Positions 15,761-25,607 of a stretch of DNA of 52,343 nt are shown here, piece by piece (positions within the stretch are counted from its first letter, which is position 1; the number at the start of each line of letters is the position of its first letter). Location of the stretch: the NCBI GenBank assembly GCA_045649545.1, contig JAZRQE010000015.1, positions 1-52,343 on the forward strand, read 5' to 3'. The DNA is from UMGS172 sp045649545. Its GTDB lineage: Bacteria; Bacillota; Clostridia; Oscillospirales; Acutalibacteraceae. Both the position numbers and the translations under genes were made by a program. The notes under the pieces were generated by a model. That model did not search any database and was not told the DNA's origin. It saw nothing but the letters and a program-made list of their open reading frames with translations.

Positions 15761-17158
15761 ATGAACGTTGACAGCATCTTTTTTATAAGCTGTTTTTTGC
15801 CGTTTTCGGTTGTTTTATATTATCTTGTTCCGAAAATCAAGTTTAAAAATATTATAATGCTCGTACTGGGACTTTTGTTTTACAGTTTCGGTAGTATTTC
15901 AGGGCTTATTACCTTAATTTTAGCCGCAACGGTTAACTATTTACTTGGTTTGTGGCTTCAAGGTAAACGGTTTCGCAAAGGAATTTTAACGGTTGGTATA
16001 GTTGCAAACCTGCTGTTTTTAGCGGTTTACAAATACCTTGGCTTTATAATTAACGAGATAATAGGATTAAAGTCTTTTGAATTTAGTCTCGTAGTGCCGT
16101 TGGGCATTTCGTTTTTTACCTTTAAAAGCATTTCTTATTTGATTGATACATATAAAAACCCCTCGGTTGGCACAAAATCGTATTTTGATTTGCTTTTGTA
16201 TATCTCATTTTTCCCGCAAATTATGGCAGGCCCGATTGCACGGTTTACGGACTTCGGACCTCAATTACAGACTCGCGAACTGTCAATTGAAAATGTTGCG
16301 ACAGGTGTTCGTAGATTTATTGTAGGTCTTTCTAAAAAGTTGATTTTTGCAGGCACTTTGGGTAGTGTTGTTGATACTGTCTTTGCACTTGAAGAAGGGC
16401 TCGACATTCGCTTGGCTTGGTTGGGGGCTATCGGTTACAGTCTGCAAATTTACTTCGATTTTTCAGGCTACAGTGATATGGCAATCGGTCTTGGTAAGAT
16501 TTTTGGGTTTAATACTTTGGAAAACTTTAATTATCCGTATATTGCTTCGTCGGTGGGCGGATTTTGGAGACGTTGGCATATCAGTCTGTCCTCTTGGTTT
16601 AAGGACTATTTGTATATACCTTTAGGCGGTAACCGTAAGGGTAAGTGGATGGCGGCACTTAACAAGGCAATTGTTTTTACCCTTTGCGGAATTTGGCACG
16701 GTGCAAACTGGACATTTTTGCTTTGGGGATTTTGGCACGGATTATTGTCAGCAGTAGAAAGCCTGAAGATTGTTCCAACAAAAAAACTGGACGCATCAAA
16801 AGGTGGACGCATTGTGGGTCGCATTTATACCTTGTTGGCGGTATGTATCGGATTTGTAATGTTCCGTGCTGCCACTGTGGGCGAGGGCTTCAATGTCATC
16901 GGTGCAATGTTCACCGGATTTTCGTCAACAGACGCTTCAACCGTACTGCTTCATTCCTTGCTTAACGGCGAAACCGTCACTGTGTTAGTATTAGGTATAA
17001 TTTTCAGTATGCCGGTAAAAAGTTGGCTTGAAAGTTTCACAAAACTCAAACCCGTTTTTGAGGTTTTGAGTTACGTTGCGGTGTTGTTACTCTTTGTGCT
17101 TTGTGTAGGCAAACTCGCTTCAGGCGGTTTTGCACCGTTCATCTATGCACAGTTTTGA
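15761..17158 (+). CDS. MBOAT-family O-acyltransferase (AlgI-like)
   Basis: 465 residues with about ten hydrophobic segments. The MBOAT signature includes GFWRRWHISLSSWFKDYLYIP and the invariant catalytic His in CGIWHGANWTFLLWG. AlgI/DltB/PatA-type members move acetyl groups from the cytosol across the membrane for transfer to a surface polymer. Nine bases separate it from a DHHW-type partner, the usual two-gene module for polysaccharide O-acetylation. The acceptor polymer cannot be read here; a teichoic-type polymer or exopolysaccharide is possible. Confidence 0.93.
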   Translation: MNVDSIFFISCFLPFSVVLYYLVPKIKFKNIIMLVLGLLFYSFGSISGLITLILAATVNYLLGLWLQGKRFRKGILTVGIVANLLFLAVYKYLGFIINEIIGLKSFEFSLVVPLGISFFTFKSISYLIDTYKNPSVGTKSYFDLLLYISFFPQIMAGPIARFTDFGPQLQTRELSIENVATGVRRFIVGLSKKLIFAGTLGSVVDTVFALEEGLDIRLAWLGAIGYSLQIYFDFSGYSDMAIGLGKIFGFNTLENFNYPYIASSVGGFWRRWHISLSSWFKDYLYIPLGGNRKGKWMAALNKAIVFTLCGIWHGANWTFLLWGFWHGLLSAVESLKIVPTKKLDASKGGRIVGRIYTLLAVCIGFVMFRAATVGEGFNVIGAMFTGFSSTDASTVLLHSLLNGETVTVLVLGIIFSMPVKSWLESFTKLKPVFEVLSYVAVLLLFVLCVGKLASGGFAPFIYAQF

Positions 17159-17166
17159 GGTGGGCT

Positions 17167-18495
17167 ATGAAAAGAAAAATTTTGTTAAGTGTATTTTTAG
17201 TTCTGTTTTTCTCAATTAGTCTTATATTCAGCCTTGGAATGGTGGCATTCGGTGAGTCTAAAGCCGGTGGCAATGAGGTTTTGAGCAATGTCCCGCAGTT
17301 GAAAACCGAGGACGGCTCTTGGAATGAAAACTTTTTTGCCGATTTGTCAAGTTGGATAAATGACCGATTTTTTCTCAGGCAGGAAATGATTACGCTGGAC
17401 AACGTCGTCACAGCAACAGGTTTTGGCACTTCGGGTGAGAAAAAGGTAATTGTCGGTAAAGACGGGTGGCTTTTCTTTAACGATACTTTAAAGGACTATA
17501 CCGGCACATCACCTTTGACCGAGCGTGAATTGTTCGGTGTTATAAAAAACGTTGAACTTATGAACGAATACTGCAAACTGAACGGCAGGGATTTTGCGTT
17601 TGTTATTGCACCCAACAAAAACTCGGTTTACGGTGAATTTATGCCTGATTATGGGGTAAAATCCGATTATAGAGATGCTATAAAAGTTATGGCAGCATTA
17701 AAGCAGTCAGGCGTTAAAACACCCGACCTTTTCAGTGCAATAAATGGTAAAAATGAGCAGTTGTATTTTAAACACGATTCGCATTGGAACACCAAAGGTG
17801 CGGCTTTAGGTGCCGATGTTATAAACAAAGCATTCGGCAAAAGCACTAACTTTTTCGGCGATGAATTCTCAAAAAGTCGGGTTAACGAGGGCGACCTTTA
17901 CGGTATGTTGTATCCTGCACTTCGCGATACCGAAAAGGATTGGCGTTTAGACCGTGAGCGTGATTTTATATTCACTGGTGCAGGTAAAACTCCCACAAGC
18001 ATTACCATAACTACACAAAGCGAGCAAGAGGGTAAGCTGTTGGCTTATCGTGATTCTTTCGGAAGTTTATTGTTTACTTTCCTTGCCGAAAGCTACGGCG
18101 AATGTCATTTTTCGCGTAAGACTGCCTATGATTTGACAATAGAGTCGGATTATGTTATGGTAGAATTGGTCGAGCGAAATCTCAATTATTTGTTAAAATA
18201 TGCACCTATTATGCCGTCGCCCGAGCGTGATGTTCAGGTGCCGACAACCGCAATCGGTACCGTTTTACAAAAGGCAAATGCAGGAACAGGCACACCTGAC
18301 GGATGCCAGCGTGTAGAGGGTATTTTGCCGGTTACTCCTGACGGTAATTCGTCGGTTTATATCAGTGCAAACGGTGCGGTATACGAAGCGTTTTTGTCAG
18401 AGGATAATGGATTTGTGGCGTATATTCCTGAAAACGCTGAGGCTCAATCGGCGGTGGTTACCGTAAACGGTCAGTTGGCAAGATATGATTTTTGA
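17167..18495 (+). CDS. DHHW/AlgX-like SGNH-type acetyltransferase partner
   Basis: ATG 17167 follows GAGGTGGG; 442 residues. An N-terminal signal-anchor (about 5-27) leads to an extracellular domain with the DHHW-family features YFKHDSHWNTKGA and LLAYRDSFGSLL (the SGNH Ser). The protein probably takes acetyl groups delivered by the adjacent MBOAT and places them on an external glycan. The C-terminal 100 residues look like a small beta domain of unknown role. Confidence 0.85.
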   Translation: MKRKILLSVFLVLFFSISLIFSLGMVAFGESKAGGNEVLSNVPQLKTEDGSWNENFFADLSSWINDRFFLRQEMITLDNVVTATGFGTSGEKKVIVGKDGWLFFNDTLKDYTGTSPLTERELFGVIKNVELMNEYCKLNGRDFAFVIAPNKNSVYGEFMPDYGVKSDYRDAIKVMAALKQSGVKTPDLFSAINGKNEQLYFKHDSHWNTKGAALGADVINKAFGKSTNFFGDEFSKSRVNEGDLYGMLYPALRDTEKDWRLDRERDFIFTGAGKTPTSITITTQSEQEGKLLAYRDSFGSLLFTFLAESYGECHFSRKTAYDLTIESDYVMVELVERNLNYLLKYAPIMPSPERDVQVPTTAIGTVLQKANAGTGTPDGCQRVEGILPVTPDGNSSVYISANGAVYEAFLSEDNGFVAYIPENAEAQSAVVTVNGQLARYDF

Positions 18496-18513
18496 ATTTA
18501 AGAGGTAATGAAA

Positions 18514-18837
18514 ATGAAAAAACTTTTAGTATTATTGCTTGTAGCAGTTTCGTTGCTGTTGGTTTCGGCATGTAAGGGAAACGATGCAACAGGTGGTCAG
18601 TCGAGCGGCACACAATCAACCGTCAGCACCGAAAAGAGCAAAAAGGAATTAGCAGAAAGTTGTATTGATAAGTCGGTCGATGAACTTAAAGCACTTATCG
18701 GTGAACCTGAAAGTTCAGAGTATGTTCCAAGTTGCTTAAGCCCCGGCAAGGGTGAGGACGGCAACCTGTTTTATGACGGATTTACAGTTTATACCTATCG
18801 CTATGAGGGTAAAGAATCCGTTACTTATGTTGAGTAA
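18514..18837 (+). CDS. Small lipoprotein, unknown function
   Basis: ATG 18514 is better spaced from AGAGG than ATG 18508; 107 residues. Lipobox LLVSAC, a Gly/Ser/Thr stalk, then a conserved-looking SVDELKALIGEPESSEYVPSC...FYDGFTVYTY module resembling short SmpA/BamE-like lipoprotein domains. It follows the acetylation pair by 18 bases and ends the operon. Confidence 0.7.
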   Translation: MKKLLVLLLVAVSLLLVSACKGNDATGGQSSGTQSTVSTEKSKKELAESCIDKSVDELKALIGEPESSEYVPSCLSPGKGEDGNLFYDGFTVYTYRYEGKESVTYVE

Positions 18838-18858
18838 TTTGAGATATTGTTAAAGTTT

Positions 18859-18899
18859 GCGGTAATCGGCGTTTTAAGTCGGTTGCCGCTTCTTGTTTT
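18859..18899 (+). terminator. Probable terminator of acetylation operon
   Basis: GCGGTAATCGGC pairs imperfectly with GTCGGTTGCCGC around a 7-base loop, followed by TTCTTGTTTT. Confidence 0.55.
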
Positions 18900-18965
18900 A
18901 TAGCAAAATTAATTTAAAAAAATTTGTAAATTATTCAAAAAACTATATGAATTTTTGCTCGGTTG

Positions 18966-18974
18966 TGGTATAAT
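18966..18974 (+). promoter_or_regulatory. Extended -10 promoter ahead of lipoprotein/two-component operon
   Basis: TGGTATAAT (extended -10, hexamer 18969-18974) lies about 75 bases before the ATG at 19050. No good -35 is seen, which an extended -10 can tolerate. Confidence 0.5.
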
Positions 18975-19049
18975 TAAGCTGTGTATTTATGTAATGTGGA
19001 GAATTTTAGTTTCGTTTGAAAAAAATTAACGGAAAGGGGTCGGTTTAGT

Positions 19050-20372
19050 ATGAAAAGAAAGTTTCTTTTGGCAATTATTATAGCAGTGTGCTTGGGTTTA
19101 TCTGCCTGCTCAATGCCGGGCGTCAGTGTTACCGACAGCCTTTCACCGCCCAAACCCTCGGGTGAGCTTTACGACATTCAAAAAGCACTTGAACTGTCAG
19201 CAGGTCACGACGTTGATTTGGTGTATCCTTCAGCAGGAGAATATCGCTCGGCGATTATAACCAAAGATATTGATTCCGACGGTAAACTTGAGGTCTTTGC
19301 TTTCTATAGCACCGAAACTGACGACAAGACAACCGTTATGCACATAAACTATATCCGTTGGATTAACGGAAAATGGTCATCGGTTACTGATTTACAGGTT
19401 AATGTGCCGGGGGTTGAGTCGGTTGATTTTGTCCGCCTTGACAACGACCAAACCTTGAAAGTTCTGGTTAATTGGGAGCGTTATTCAGCCACCAATAAAC
19501 AGCTTTCGGTTTACAGCATAACCTCGGGTGAATTATTAGAGGTTACAAAAGCCGATTACTCGGTTTATGCTACCTGCGATTTTGATAGTGACGGCATTTC
19601 GGAAATAGTTGCAGTTTATTTGGACGCCGAGAAAAACACCTCTACCGCCACACTTCTGGCGTTGGGTGAAAACGGCTTTTCGGAACGTAGCTCTTGTAAA
19701 CTTGACCCTACGGTTACTTCATATTTCCAACCCGTTCTTTCTAAATTTACGAACGGACAAACTGCGTTGTTCATTGATGCAGTGAAACCCAACGGAATGA
19801 TAACCGAAATTTTAAGCATAGATAAAAAAGGCAAGCTTTACAGTGCGTTGCCACATACTGCGAATTTTGGGAATGTTAATTCATTGAGAGCATCTACTGT
19901 GCATATCGCAGATTTTGACGGTGACGGATGTGTTGACATCCCGTTGGCTCGCCCGCTTCCGATGGTGTCATCTGAAAACGGTGAGCAAACTGCTTATATG
20001 ACCATTTGGAACAGCTTTGACGGAAGTGAATATACCGCCCTTGGACACACGATAATCAACTATACCGACGGGTATTATATCAATATTCCTGCTGACTGGG
20101 TGGAAAATATAGCCATTGAGCGTCGGCTTAGTAACCGCCAACGTGTGTTCTACCGTTGGGACCCGTTGACCTTTGAAACCGGCGAGGAAATTTTGAGGAT
20201 TATGGCAATACCTCTGAAAAGCTTTGACTCAAATCCTGATGATTACAAGGAATACACGGAATACGCAAGAAACTCGGAATTTGTGTTTGCTATTAAGTTT
20301 TCGAGTAGTGCATTGACCCCTGATAAGGATTATTTCAAGCAAAATCTTAAACCGATTAACCCTGTAGAATAA
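19050..20372 (+). CDS. Lipoprotein with VCBS/FG-GAP-like repeats
   Basis: 440 residues behind AAAGGGG. The lipobox LGLSAC is at about residue 20. Three short calcium-loop-like repeats are seen: DIDSDGKLEVFAF, DFDSDGISEIVAV and DFDGDGCVDIPLA, in the pattern of integrin-alpha/VCBS beta-propeller blades. It lies 17 bases before a response regulator gene, so it may be the sensory accessory of that two-component system. Partnership is inferred from the operon only. Confidence 0.75.
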   Translation: MKRKFLLAIIIAVCLGLSACSMPGVSVTDSLSPPKPSGELYDIQKALELSAGHDVDLVYPSAGEYRSAIITKDIDSDGKLEVFAFYSTETDDKTTVMHINYIRWINGKWSSVTDLQVNVPGVESVDFVRLDNDQTLKVLVNWERYSATNKQLSVYSITSGELLEVTKADYSVYATCDFDSDGISEIVAVYLDAEKNTSTATLLALGENGFSERSSCKLDPTVTSYFQPVLSKFTNGQTALFIDAVKPNGMITEILSIDKKGKLYSALPHTANFGNVNSLRASTVHIADFDGDGCVDIPLARPLPMVSSENGEQTAYMTIWNSFDGSEYTALGHTIINYTDGYYINIPADWVENIAIERRLSNRQRVFYRWDPLTFETGEEILRIMAIPLKSFDSNPDDYKEYTEYARNSEFVFAIKFSSSALTPDKDYFKQNLKPINPVE

Positions 20373-20389
20373 AACTAAAGGAGAAAGCG

Positions 20390-21097
20390 ATGAAAAGAAT
20401 ACTCATTGTTGAAGACGAGCAGAATATTCGCGAGTTTGAGGTTATAAACCTTAAACGCGTAGGCTATGAAACGGTCGAGGCAGGCTCAGGCGAAGAGGCT
20501 TTGCAAATTTATGATAATGACCGTCAGGGTTTTGACATTGCTTTATTGGATATTTCAATGCCGGGAATGGACGGTTTTACTCTTTGTAAGGAGTTACGCC
20601 GCCGTTCGCCTAAACTTGGTATTATAATGCTGACCGCCCGTGCTCAGGAAATGGACAAGGTCAGCGGTTTGATGCTTGGGGCTGACGACTACATTACAAA
20701 ACCGTTCAGTCCTACTGAACTGAACGCCCGCGTTGATTCGCTTTACCGCAGAATTGAGCTTATGGGTAATACACAGACTGCTCTTTCGGAAGAAATTCGC
20801 CATGGCGAGTTTGTGCTTAATATGAGACGTCGTACTTTGTCGAAGAATGATAAAAATATTGAACTCACACAGGTTGAATTCCAAATTATCGAGTATTTGT
20901 TCACTAATCCTGATACCCCGCTTGACAGAAACGACATTCTTACCCGCGTTTGGGGTGAAAGCTATTTCGGCGAGGAAAAGATTGTTGACGTTAATATCCG
21001 TCGCTTGAGAATGAAAATTGAGGACGAGCCGTCAACCCCGCGTCATTTGGTAACAGTTTGGGGTATGGGCTATAAGTGGTGCACAAATCAGGATTAA
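20390..21097 (+). CDS. OmpR/PhoB-family response regulator
   Basis: 235 residues. Receiver domain with acidic pair E8-D9, phospho-acceptor D54 (LLDISMPGMDG), Thr in MLTAR and Lys in ITKPFSP. A winged-helix DNA-binding domain (about 140-232) ends in VTVWGMGYKW. The histidine kinase gene follows after 33 bases. Targets are not evident in the window. Confidence 0.95.
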   Translation: MKRILIVEDEQNIREFEVINLKRVGYETVEAGSGEEALQIYDNDRQGFDIALLDISMPGMDGFTLCKELRRRSPKLGIIMLTARAQEMDKVSGLMLGADDYITKPFSPTELNARVDSLYRRIELMGNTQTALSEEIRHGEFVLNMRRRTLSKNDKNIELTQVEFQIIEYLFTNPDTPLDRNDILTRVWGESYFGEEKIVDVNIRRLRMKIEDEPSTPRHLVTVWGMGYKWCTNQD

Positions 21098-21130
21098 ACA
21101 AGGATAAATTTAACTGAAAGGCGGTGTAGT

Positions 21131-22594
21131 ATGGAAACCAACATAAAACTTCACAGTATAACCAGACGTTGGATAATGAACGTTGTGATAATTGACTTCA
21201 TAGTTGTTCTGATTTGTGAGGTCTTTATAGGTGTTTTTCTGTTTAACTACTACCGCAATATGGTGGCAAACGCCGCAACCGAATATGTCAGAGATATAAA
21301 CGTGTTATCGCTTTCGGATGAAGAGGGTTTTCCGTCTGCTGCAAGAGGATATGCTCAAAAGTTTTCGCACCGCGAAAAGATAGAGGTGCAGATTTTTGAT
21401 AACAACGATAATATGCTGGTTACTACTAATGGATTTGCTTCGTCGGGCGTGGCACAGGTTGCAACCGATTACGCCGAAGCAAAACGCTCGGGCAGTGAGG
21501 CTTGGTGGTACGGCAAAAACAATAACGGCGAGCGCGTTTTGGCAATTTCCAACGTCTTACCCGATTTAGGGAATGGCATTAACGGTGTGTACCGTGTTTT
21601 GGTTTCCATGGAAGATGTTATTGACAGTTACGTTGCTGTGTTAATAGTTGCAATAGTCGTTGGATTATTGGTTTTGGGATTTTCGGTAATTTCGGGTACA
21701 TTCTTTGTCCGTTCAATCGTCCGTCCCGTGCGTGATGTTACGGCAACTGCCCGCAAAATTGCATCGGGTGACCTTAAAACAAGGCTTGAAGTTACTCAAA
21801 ACGATGAAATAGGTGAGCTTTGCGACACGATAAACTATATGGCGTCAGAGCTTGAAAATAACGGAAAATCTAAAAACGATTTTATTTCTTCGGTTTCGCA
21901 TGAGTTGAGAACACCGCTTACCGCAATCAAAGGTTGGGGTGAAACGGTAAGGCTTTCAATCGGCGAGGATGATGAGATTGTCCGTCACGGCGTCGATGTT
22001 ATGCTAGGTGAGGCTGACCGTCTTTACGGCTTGGTTGAGGAATTGCTTGATTTCTCGCGTATTGAGTCGGGCAAGCTTACCATCACGCCGTCGCTTAACG
22101 ACCCGGTGGCAATTGTGGGCTCGGTGGTTGATATGTATGAGGAAATTGCCCATAGACAAAAGATTTCCTTGGTGTTTACTAAACCTGAAACCAATGAAAT
22201 GATTATGGCTGACCGCGACCGTATCAAGCAGGTTTTCATTAATGTTATTGATAACGCTTTGAAGTATACCGAAGCCGGCGGTCATGTTGTGGTTTCGGCG
22301 TTTAATGAAGAGGGTTGTATCCGTGTTACAATTTCAGATACCGGTTGCGGCATCGCCGCAAAAGACCTTGACCACGTTAAAGAAAAGTTCTTTAAGGCAA
22401 ACACCAATGTACGCGGTTCGGGAATAGGTCTTGCTGTTGCCGATGAAATTATAAAAAGTCATAACGGGTTGATGTTCCTTGAAAGTACCGAGGGTGAGGG
22501 TACTACCGTTACGGTAGTATTGCCAACCTTGACGGTATCCGAGGACGAGGTGACCGAGGTTATTTTCCCGCCCGAGAAGGAAGGATTAGAATGA
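21131..22594 (+). CDS. Sensor histidine kinase
   Basis: 487 residues. Two membrane segments (about 15-41 and 170-193) bracket an extracellular sensor domain of about 125 residues. A HAMP domain (about 195-245) follows, then the HisKA dimerisation motif SVSHELRTPLTA with phospho-His near 257. The HATPase has N box NVIDNALKYTEAGG, G1 DTGCGIA and G2 GSGIGLAV. PhoR/VicK-like layout. Its stop overlaps the next ATG by four bases. The ligand is unknown; the upstream calcium-repeat lipoprotein is a candidate partner. Confidence 0.95.
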   Translation: METNIKLHSITRRWIMNVVIIDFIVVLICEVFIGVFLFNYYRNMVANAATEYVRDINVLSLSDEEGFPSAARGYAQKFSHREKIEVQIFDNNDNMLVTTNGFASSGVAQVATDYAEAKRSGSEAWWYGKNNNGERVLAISNVLPDLGNGINGVYRVLVSMEDVIDSYVAVLIVAIVVGLLVLGFSVISGTFFVRSIVRPVRDVTATARKIASGDLKTRLEVTQNDEIGELCDTINYMASELENNGKSKNDFISSVSHELRTPLTAIKGWGETVRLSIGEDDEIVRHGVDVMLGEADRLYGLVEELLDFSRIESGKLTITPSLNDPVAIVGSVVDMYEEIAHRQKISLVFTKPETNEMIMADRDRIKQVFINVIDNALKYTEAGGHVVVSAFNEEGCIRVTISDTGCGIAAKDLDHVKEKFFKANTNVRGSGIGLAVADEIIKSHNGLMFLESTEGEGTTVTVVLPTLTVSEDEVTEVIFPPEKEGLE

Positions 22595-23601
22595 GCAAAA
22601 AAACATCAATAGGCGGTCAGGCACTTATTGAGGGCATTATGATGAAAGGCCCTTATAAGACGGCAATGGCCGTAAGAAAAAAAGACGGAACTATTGATAT
22701 TAGTGACGTCGAAGAAAAACATTTAAAAGATAAATACAAATTTTTCGGGTTGCCGTTAATAAGGGGTATGGTTAATCTTATTGAGTCGATGATTATCGGA
22801 TATAAAACCATGATGCAGTCGGCTGAAATTTCAGGGTTCGCCGATATTGAAGACGAGCCGAAAAAAGCTGATACCGAAAACACTGAAATCGACAAAGAAG
22901 AAAGCCCCACTGATGTCAAGGGTGAAAAAAAGGAGACCCTTTTAAGCGGTGCGGTTATGGTTATGAGCGTTGTATTGGGCGTTGCTTTGGCGGTAGTGCT
23001 GTTTATGTGGTTACCGTCGTTGATTTTTAAAGGTATTCAATACATAGCAGGTACCGACCTTAAGTATTTTAAAGGACTTATTGAGGGCATTGTCAAAATT
23101 GCGATTTTTGTAGGATATATCGCATTAACTTCAATGGAAAAGGATATAAAACGTGTTTTCCAGTACCACGGTGCCGAGCATAAGACCATTTTCTGTTACG
23201 AAAGCGGCGAAGAATTGACGGTTGAAAACGTAAGAAAGCATACCCGCTTTCATCCCCGTTGCGGCACATCGTTTATGTTTTTAATGTTGGCTGTGGGAAT
23301 TTTAATCAGCAGTGTGTTGGTTGTTATATTGCCCGAGTTTATAATCAGCCGCAATTATATTTGGGTGCCTATTAAAATTTTACTTTTACCGCTTACCTGC
23401 GGTATCGGTTATGAGTTGATTAAGATTTGCGGCCGTCATGATAATATTTTGACACGTATTATCGCAGCCCCCGGACTTTGGGTACAGAGATTGACCACAA
23501 AAGAGCCGGAAGACAGTATGATTGAGATTGCGATTGCCGCAGTTAAAGAGGTTATCCCCCCTGACGGCTCGGACGCAATCGGATGTTGTAATAAGAAATG
23601 A
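22591..23601 (+). CDS. DUF1385-family membrane protein (YqhQ-like)
   Basis: 336 residues. Starts with the family signature IGGQALIEGIMMKGP and contains the EYHGAEHK-like FQYHGAEHKTIFCYE and HTRFHPRCGTSFMFLM segments. Several membrane helices lie in the second half, and an acidic Lys/Glu loop at about 88-112. Function is unknown. In Clostridia this gene commonly precedes prmC and prfA; here it overlaps both neighbours by four bases (ATGA), indicating a tight operon. Confidence 0.9.
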   Translation: MSKKTSIGGQALIEGIMMKGPYKTAMAVRKKDGTIDISDVEEKHLKDKYKFFGLPLIRGMVNLIESMIIGYKTMMQSAEISGFADIEDEPKKADTENTEIDKEESPTDVKGEKKETLLSGAVMVMSVVLGVALAVVLFMWLPSLIFKGIQYIAGTDLKYFKGLIEGIVKIAIFVGYIALTSMEKDIKRVFQYHGAEHKTIFCYESGEELTVENVRKHTRFHPRCGTSFMFLMLAVGILISSVLVVILPEFIISRNYIWVPIKILLLPLTCGIGYELIKICGRHDNILTRIIAAPGLWVQRLTTKEPEDSMIEIAIAAVKEVIPPDGSDAIGCCNKK

Positions 23602-24404
23602 CCAAGCAGGAGTTAATAGAAAAAATAGCCAAAACCTTACGCGAGGCGGGTCTTGAAGCCGCACGTTTTGAGGCAACGCAGATAGTCGAGTTTTTGCTTG
23701 GTGACGGTGGTAGCGTTACCGCCGAAACTGAACGGCAGGCAGAAGAATTGGTAAACCGCAGGTTAGAGCGTGAGCCGTTGCAGTATATTTTAGGTGAGTG
23801 GGAGTTTTGTGGCTTGCCGTTTTGTGTGGGCAAGGGTGTGTTAATCCCAAGACCTGATACCGAAACAGTTGTCGAAACGGCAATTAAGTTGCTTAAAGGC
23901 AAACAAAACCCAACAGTTTTCGACCTTTGTGCCGGCAGCGGTTGTATAGGTATTACGTTGGCACATTATACTGATGCAAACGTGAAATTGTTTGAGAAAA
24001 GCGTTGATGCTCTGCAGTTTATCTTTAAGAATATTAAGTTAAACGGTGTTGAGGCGGAAGTTTATGAGTGCGACGTTTTGGACGAGCCGCCACTTTTGGA
24101 ACTTGCCGACTTAATAATTTCCAATCCGCCTTATATTAAGTCGGAAGTTATTGAAACATTAGAGCCTGAAGTTAAATGTGAGCCTATAATGGCACTTGAC
24201 GGTGGTGAGGATGGGTTAATATTCTATCGCCACATATCAAAGGCGTGGAAAAAATCACTCTGTAAGGGTGGTTGGCTTGTGTTCGAAATCGGTTTCGACC
24301 AAGCCGAAAGTGTCACAAAAATAATGCAGGACGAAGGTTTCTGTGATGTCAAAGTAATTAAAGATTTGGGCGGCAACAACCGAGTCGTGCTGGGACATAT
24401 ATAA
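23598..24404 (+). CDS. prmC: Release factor glutamine methyltransferase
   Basis: 268 residues. SAM-binding motif I is DLCAGSGCIGI and the catalytic NPPY is at ISNPPYIKSEV, followed by EPIMALDGGEDGLIFYRHI. It methylates the GGQ glutamine of RF1/RF2. ATGA overlap with the DUF1385 gene. No prfA is adjacent, unlike in many relatives. Confidence 0.95.
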   Translation: MTKQELIEKIAKTLREAGLEAARFEATQIVEFLLGDGGSVTAETERQAEELVNRRLEREPLQYILGEWEFCGLPFCVGKGVLIPRPDTETVVETAIKLLKGKQNPTVFDLCAGSGCIGITLAHYTDANVKLFEKSVDALQFIFKNIKLNGVEAEVYECDVLDEPPLLELADLIISNPPYIKSEVIETLEPEVKCEPIMALDGGEDGLIFYRHISKAWKKSLCKGGWLVFEIGFDQAESVTKIMQDEGFCDVKVIKDLGGNNRVVLGHI

Positions 24405-24455
24405 ATCAGTAAATTATCGGTCACAAGACCAATCATATATTAAGGAGAGATTATT

Positions 24456-25607
24456 ATGGCAAACGATAAGTCAAAAGCACTTGCTACGGCACTTGAACAG
24501 ATTGAAAAAACCTACGGCAAGGGTACAATTATGAAGTTGGGCGAAAACGCTCATATGAATGTCGACCACATTTCGACCGGCTCAATCGGTCTTGATGCCG
24601 CTTTAGGTATCGGCGGTATGCCCAGAGGCCGTATTGTTGAAATATTCGGACCTGCATCTTCAGGTAAAACCACTATTGCACTTCATGTTATTGCCGAAGC
24701 ACAGAAACAGGGCGGAGAGGTTGCATTTATCGACGTTGAGCATGCTCTTGACCCCGTTTATGCCGCGGCTTTGGGTGTTGATATTGACTCTATGTTGGTA
24801 TCCCAGCCCGATACCGGTGAGCAGGCTTTGGAAATTACCGAGGCGTTGGTTCGTTCTGGTGCTTTGGACGTAGTAGTTGTTGACTCGGTTGCAGCACTTG
24901 TGCCCAGAGCCGAAATTGAGGGTGATATGGGTGACTCGCACATGGGTCTTCATGCACGTTTGATGTCGCAGGCTTTAAGAAAACTTGCCGGTGCAATTTC
25001 AAAGTCCAACTGTGTTGCAATTTTCATTAACCAGTTACGTTCAAATATCGGAGGCTACGGTGCCGCAGAGACCACTACCGGCGGTAGAGCATTACGTTTC
25101 TACGCTTCGGTCCGTCTTGATATTCGCCGTCGCGATGCTATTAAAATCGGTACCGAGGTTGTAGGTAACAAGACCGAGGCAAAGGTTGTCAAAAATAAGG
25201 TTGCACCTCCCTTTAAAACTGCCGAATTTGACATTATGTACGGCAAAGGTATTTTCCGTCCGGGTGAAATTATTGAACTCGGTATTAAACTTGACATAGT
25301 TAAGCGTTCGGGCGCTTGGATTTCTTATAATGACGAAAAGATTGCTCAAGGACGTGATAATGCTAAAATGTATTTGGCAGAGCATCCCGAACTTGCCGCC
25401 GAAATTGAGGAGAAAATTCGTGTTGCATTAGCCGAGCAGGCACAGACTGTCGGTAAATCGGCTAAAGAAGCCGCGCAAATCAAGGCTGCCGAGTTGGATG
25501 CCGTTATTGCCGCTGCCAATGCCGAAGTTAAGGCAGAGGGCAGTGAAGAAGCACCGACAAAGGGTCGTAGAAAATCTAAAATTAATATTGACGTTGACGT
25601 TGAGTGA
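24456..25607 (+). CDS. recA: Recombinase RecA
   Basis: 383 residues. Walker A GPASSGKTT (about 65-73), Walker B VVVVDSVAALVP, the L2 loop INQLRSNIGGYGAAETTTGGRAL, and a C-terminal Ala/Glu-rich tail ending in basic KGRRKSK. Preceded by TTAAGGAGAG. I found no clear Gram-positive LexA box just upstream, so transcription may come from the upstream operon or an unrecognised promoter. recX follows with the stop and start sharing a base. Confidence 0.98.
   Translation: MANDKSKALATALEQIEKTYGKGTIMKLGENAHMNVDHISTGSIGLDAALGIGGMPRGRIVEIFGPASSGKTTIALHVIAEAQKQGGEVAFIDVEHALDPVYAAALGVDIDSMLVSQPDTGEQALEITEALVRSGALDVVVVDSVAALVPRAEIEGDMGDSHMGLHARLMSQALRKLAGAISKSNCVAIFINQLRSNIGGYGAAETTTGGRALRFYASVRLDIRRRDAIKIGTEVVGNKTEAKVVKNKVAPPFKTAEFDIMYGKGIFRPGEIIELGIKLDIVKRSGAWISYNDEKIAQGRDNAKMYLAEHPELAAEIEEKIRVALAEQAQTVGKSAKEAAQIKAAELDAVIAAANAEVKAEGSEEAPTKGRRKSKINIDVDVE

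Noticed and set aside
24405..24455. LexA/SOS box before recA
   Set aside because: No CGAAC-type palindrome is visible; CGGTC..GACC is a short hairpin without the LexA pattern.
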